From Deltaproteobacteria bacterium (lineage in GTDB: Bacteria; Myxococcota_A; JAADFL01): a DNA stretch of 10,299 nt. This document shows, one piece after another, positions 7,870-10,299 of the stretch. Both the position numbers and the translations under genes were made by a program. Numbering within the stretch: the stretch's first letter is position 1; the number at the start of each line of letters is the position of its first letter. The DNA is taken from assembly GCA_013152945.1 (NCBI GenBank), contig JAADFL010000008.1, forward strand, positions 1 to 10,299, written 5' to 3'. The notes under the pieces are model-generated. The model made no database searches, was not told where the DNA came from, and was given only the letters and a program-made list of their open reading frames with translations.

Positions 7870-9114
7870 ATGAAATACGGTCTTCACAGGGTGCGTATGA
7901 TAACGCACATTCATACCAATGCTTCGAACGGCCCGGCTTCCGAGATAGATCCGGTGATCGCAGATGCCTTGCGAAGCATATTCGGCCAAGACCACAAGCC
8001 GGAATGGAAGGAGTGCTACACAAAGGTCCGACGCCTGGCAAGGCTGTTGAACGATCCCTGGACAGAGCCCAGGATAGGAATAATAACCGTAACGGATCAC
8101 CTGAATCAAAAAAGCCATACACTGCAAAAAGACGCCCTGAAATTGGCTGCTGCAAACCCGCGCCTGGCCATTTGCGGAGAAATCAGTTGTGTGGACATCG
8201 ACCTTGACGGGAAATACAGGAGGTCTCCCGAGGTGCTGGTATATGGCAGACCTGAACCGGTCCCTGGTCCGTTCGGTCCTTACTTCGGCTTATCTCAAGA
8301 CATGTTGGATGACATGTTCCAAAGGTGCAGGGCCCCGGGCATGCAGGAATTACAGACCGGGAAAGTTTTGGACTATTGTGAAAACAACGGACTGGCTTAT
8401 GCGCTCGCCCACCCTCTCGATGGGCAGGAACTGTCCCTGGAACCGATACTGGGCCTGGTTTCCAGGTCCAAGTTCGTAGAAGTGGTAAACGGGGGCTTTC
8501 CTGCATCCACTTCAAAGTACCTGGACGGCTTTCTACGTTTTCAGGTGAGACTTGCCCAGGGTTGGCGCATTCCGGATGACATGATCACACGGTTTCCCTT
8601 GGCAGGCCGCCTTGTTGGCAAAATCATCAGGGAAAATCGAAATCCGCCTCATCCATGGGGAGGTTCGGATGCACACAGCCATAATTTCAGCCGCGTGGTA
8701 ATTGTCTTCCGCACCCAAAGCCTGCAGCCGACCGCCGGAGACTTGTTCAAAACCATGATTGATTATTCCACGACAGAACTCATGGATGACGAAATATTCA
8801 AGATCGAGGGCAGGCCGGGAAGTTCCATCTCCGTGTTGGACGATGTCCTAAGAATCGTGGCCAGGAATATCTGGGAGGGGCGCAGGAAATATTTCCGTAT
8901 TCCAACCAAAACCTTGGCCCTGATGACCGAGACCAGGCGCGTGGTGGCACAAGAATTGGGCAAACGTGCAAGGCGTAGGGCCGAACTTCTGCGGTATGCT
9001 CAAAAAGAGCTTCCATTGTCCAGAATCCTGGCCTCCATGATACCGCCCACAAAAGAAAATGCGGATGAATCCGGTGGATACGAAGCAAGTCGCTTTGTTG
9101 ACGGCCGGATGTGA
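7870..9114 (+). CDS. PHP-domain metal-dependent hydrolase, substrate unknown
   Basis: A 414-residue protein (from ATG 7870) with the metal-ligand motifs of the PHP (polymerase and histidinol phosphatase) superfamily. These are HIH (His13, His15) in THIHTNAS; TVTDH (Asp76, His77); CGEIS (Glu104); ALAHPLDG (His181); and GGSDAHSHN (Asp267, His269). The acidic residue usually seen in HxHTxxSDG is Asn here (SNG). The PHP core covers about 1-285 with a roughly 45-residue helical insertion between the first two motifs. The last 130 residues are helical and very basic (GRRKYFRIP, GKRARRRAELLRYAQ) and match nothing I recognise. There is no signal peptide, so it is probably cytoplasmic. The PHP family includes phosphoesterases and nucleases; this one cannot be assigned. 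Start choice is open: TTG at 7864, ATG at 7870, or ATG at 7897. The last has AGGG close upstream and puts HxH at residues 4-6, as in many relatives. Confidence 0.85.
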   Translation: MKYGLHRVRMITHIHTNASNGPASEIDPVIADALRSIFGQDHKPEWKECYTKVRRLARLLNDPWTEPRIGIITVTDHLNQKSHTLQKDALKLAAANPRLAICGEISCVDIDLDGKYRRSPEVLVYGRPEPVPGPFGPYFGLSQDMLDDMFQRCRAPGMQELQTGKVLDYCENNGLAYALAHPLDGQELSLEPILGLVSRSKFVEVVNGGFPASTSKYLDGFLRFQVRLAQGWRIPDDMITRFPLAGRLVGKIIRENRNPPHPWGGSDAHSHNFSRVVIVFRTQSLQPTAGDLFKTMIDYSTTELMDDEIFKIEGRPGSSISVLDDVLRIVARNIWEGRRKYFRIPTKTLALMTETRRVVAQELGKRARRRAELLRYAQKELPLSRILASMIPPTKENADESGGYEASRFVDGRM

Positions 9115-9165
9115 TTTACACCTATACTGTAAATAAAAAGGGACTTTTTGTTTCTTTGTTTTTCC
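9114..9165 (+). terminator. AT-rich terminator-like hairpins after the PHP gene
   Basis: ATTTAC (9114-9119) and GTAAAT (9129-9134) form a 6-bp stem beginning at the stop codon. AAAAAG (9135-9140) and CTTTTT (9144-9149) form a second with a 3-nt loop. A long T-rich tract follows to about 9175. The stems are weak in GC, so termination may be inefficient. Confidence 0.35.
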
Positions 9166-9213
9166 TTGATTTCTTTGTTTATTTACTTAATGTGACAGCA
9201 TAACTTTTATTTA

Positions 9214-9247
9214 TTGACATTTCCCTTTTTCTGTTTTATTGTATAAT
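9214..9247 (+). promoter_or_regulatory. promoter-like boxes with long spacing before the PilZ-TPR gene
   Basis: Perfect consensus hexamers TTGACA (9214-9219) and TATAAT (9242-9247) occur 39 bp before the start codon, but they are 22 nt apart instead of about 17. Either TATAAT works with a different upstream element (TTTCCC at 9220-9225 would give 16 nt), or the promoter needs an activator. The surrounding 9115-9250 is strongly AT-rich compared with the genes. Confidence 0.45.
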
Positions 9248-9285
9248 TACAAGAGGGGCGGAAAGCGGATACGCGAGGCGGTACG

Positions 9286-10164
9286 ATGCTAGAGGTTCGA
9301 AGTCCCATGAAATCAGAAAACCGTAATATTTTGAAATCCAATACGAAATCTCACGACAGACCAAAGAAAATAGGGGTCAGGTTCAAGAACATCGAAACAC
9401 TGGCAAGTGCCTTGAACAATGGATTGAAAGATGGATATTTTACCGTGTACAACGCCGAGGCGCTGCCCCTGGGCAGGAAAGTGGAACTCCTCATTTCGTT
9501 GCCCGGTTGCTTGAGACTCCTTGAAGTACCGGCAATCGTGGAATCCAGTAAATCACCTGTTTTGGGGAGAGCCCCTGGGAGTATGAAACTTCGACTGGCA
9601 GGTGACGGCACCCGGCTTCCAAAAGTTCTGGATAGGTTCATGAAAACCTGCAAGGGTAAAAAATGCTCTTCTGCACCGCCGGGAGAACCCATGCCTTGCG
9701 ATTTGCTCGAAGATTTCAATGCCCGGGCAAAACAAGGGCAGGAACAGCCGGTTCAACGAGACGAATCCCCAAAAAATACAAACATTATAAACCGTACCGT
9801 AAACCGTAAGGTAAATCATAACGGAACGAATGCAAACATATTTGCTCAAAGCACCAACAATGGCAACAAGAACCCGGGAACAGGCAGAAAACGGCGAACA
9901 TCAATAATGAATATCCTGTCTTCACTAGGTGCTCATACAAATAGGGACAAAAAGAAAACAACCCTTACAGGTGCCCAGGTTATGAAGAGAAAGAGAAAAT
10001 TGACCGGTAGTAAGCGGGAAAAGGCCACAGCCCTTGTCGAAGAGGCAGGTAAGCTCTTGAATGCCGGTAACAAGGCCAAGGCATTGAGTCTCCTGCGGGT
10101 TGCAGTTGCCTTTGATCCGACCAATATGAGGGCAAAGGCATTACTCAAGTACGCGGAAAAGTGA
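9286..10164 (+). CDS. PilZ-like domain protein with C-terminal TPR
   Basis: A 292-residue protein with three parts. Residues about 25-120 resemble a PilZ-type beta-barrel: GYFTVYNAEALPLGRKVELLISLPG fits the family pattern of G-x-F plus PLPxGT and alternating hydrophobics. The c-di-GMP-binding RxxxR and D/NxSxxG motifs are not recognisable, so nucleotide binding is doubtful. Residues 121-245 are a low-complexity linker, first Gln/Pro-containing, then Asn-rich, then Lys/Arg-rich (RKRR, KKK, KRKRK). Residues about 246-290 look like one TPR unit plus a following helix (AGNKAKALSLLRVAVAFDPTN). There is no signal peptide or membrane segment. GAGG at 9275-9278 lies 7 nt before the ATG at 9286; a second ATG at 9307 is possible. 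Combined PilZ-like and TPR or Hsp70-type architectures occur in delta-proteobacteria, but I cannot name a function. A regulatory or scaffold role is inference. Confidence 0.75.
   Translation: MLEVRSPMKSENRNILKSNTKSHDRPKKIGVRFKNIETLASALNNGLKDGYFTVYNAEALPLGRKVELLISLPGCLRLLEVPAIVESSKSPVLGRAPGSMKLRLAGDGTRLPKVLDRFMKTCKGKKCSSAPPGEPMPCDLLEDFNARAKQGQEQPVQRDESPKNTNIINRTVNRKVNHNGTNANIFAQSTNNGNKNPGTGRKRRTSIMNILSSLGAHTNRDKKKTTLTGAQVMKRKRKLTGSKREKATALVEEAGKLLNAGNKAKALSLLRVAVAFDPTNMRAKALLKYAEK
9788..9823 (+). repeat. 12-bp tandem repeat, three decaying copies, inside the PilZ-TPR gene
   Basis: Units start at 9788 (TAAACCGTACCG), 9800 (TAAACCGTAAGG) and 9812 (TAAATCATAACG). The first two differ at two positions and the third is more diverged. 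The repeat keeps frame and encodes the four-residue series NRTV, NRKV, NHNG (residues 169-180) in the Asn-rich linker. Confidence 0.7.
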
Positions 10165-10261
10165 CACCGGCTTAAGCGGTCCGCACTCTTTTCAAAATTT
10201 TCATGCCATGTGTTTCGGCGGGATGCCGAAGATACCATCGGCAAAGTACCCATGGCTTTGT
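10165..10261 (+). other. structured non-coding tail: nested stem-loops, possible leader or 3' UTR RNA
   Basis: No gene is visible. GCCATG (10205-10210) pairs perfectly with CATGGC (10251-10256), enclosing a second perfect 6-bp hairpin TTCGGC (10214-10219) / GCCGAA (10225-10230) with a GGGAT loop. The segment GCCGA (10225-10229) could instead pair with TCGGC (10238-10242), so the inner helix has an alternative. ACCGGCTT at 10166-10173 is an exact copy of the 3' arm of the terminator that follows. I do not recognise a known riboswitch class. It could be the 3' UTR of the PilZ-TPR gene or the leader of a gene beyond the window. Confidence 0.35.
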
Positions 10262-10299
10262 AAAAAGCCGGAGAGAGGACCAATGTACCGGCTTTTTTT
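10262..10299 (+). terminator. strong intrinsic terminator at window edge
   Basis: AAAAAGCCGG (10262-10271) and CCGGCTTTTT (10288-10297) form a perfect 10-bp stem with a 16-nt loop, and the T-run continues to the last base. The stem is nearly symmetric with A-run and T-run flanks, so it may work in both directions. It lies 98 nt after the PilZ-TPR stop codon. Confidence 0.8.

Noticed and set aside
10165-10299. A known riboswitch class such as c-di-GMP (GEMM), SAM, SAH, fluoride or molybdenum cofactor.
   Set aside because: I compared the conserved core sequences I remember and found no convincing match, so it is left as an unnamed structured region.

Overview
The window is about 10.3 kb of chromosome-like DNA of roughly balanced base composition with eight protein genes. 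No tRNA, rRNA, CRISPR array, transposase or integrase is visible. The gene content points to a Gram-negative, probably Desulfobacterota-type (former Deltaproteobacteria) bacterium. The reasons are a FadN-type beta-oxidation enzyme next to a thiolase, a UDP-uronic acid pair, PlsY, and a degenerate PilZ-like domain joined to a TPR of the kind seen in delta-proteobacteria. This placement is inference from family resemblance, not from a search.

Layout. (1) 176-2448, plus strand: a two-gene unit with 1-bp overlap, UDP-glucose 6-dehydrogenase followed by a UDP-glucuronate 4-epimerase-like enzyme. Together they would turn UDP-glucose into UDP-glucuronate and then UDP-galacturonate for surface polysaccharide. 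(2) 2706-6353, minus strand: fadN and fadA, transcribed in that order with a 30-bp gap. They supply hydratase, 3-hydroxyacyl-CoA dehydrogenase and thiolase steps of fatty-acid beta-oxidation. No acyl-CoA dehydrogenase lies in the window. (3) 6354-6634: a divergent control region with a perfect 12-bp palindrome and one promoter candidate facing each way. (4) 6635-7102, plus: a small membrane-anchored or exported protein, probably NTF2-like. It converges on plsY (7127-7783, minus), and the two seem to share a weak bidirectional terminator. (5) 7870-9114, plus: a stand-alone PHP-domain metal hydrolase of unknown substrate, divergent from plsY. (6) 9115-9285: an AT-rich spacer with terminator-like and promoter-like sequence. 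(7) 9286-10164, plus: a PilZ-like protein with an Asn- and Lys-rich linker and a C-terminal TPR. (8) 10165-10299: a non-coding tail with nested hairpins and a strong intrinsic terminator at the window edge.

Most of the window is ordinary core metabolism: lipid synthesis and degradation, and polysaccharide precursors. I do not see a clear new multi-gene system. The places most worth a second look are the structured tail at 10165-10299, the PHP protein, the PilZ-TPR protein with its short coding tandem repeat, and the divergent fadN control region.
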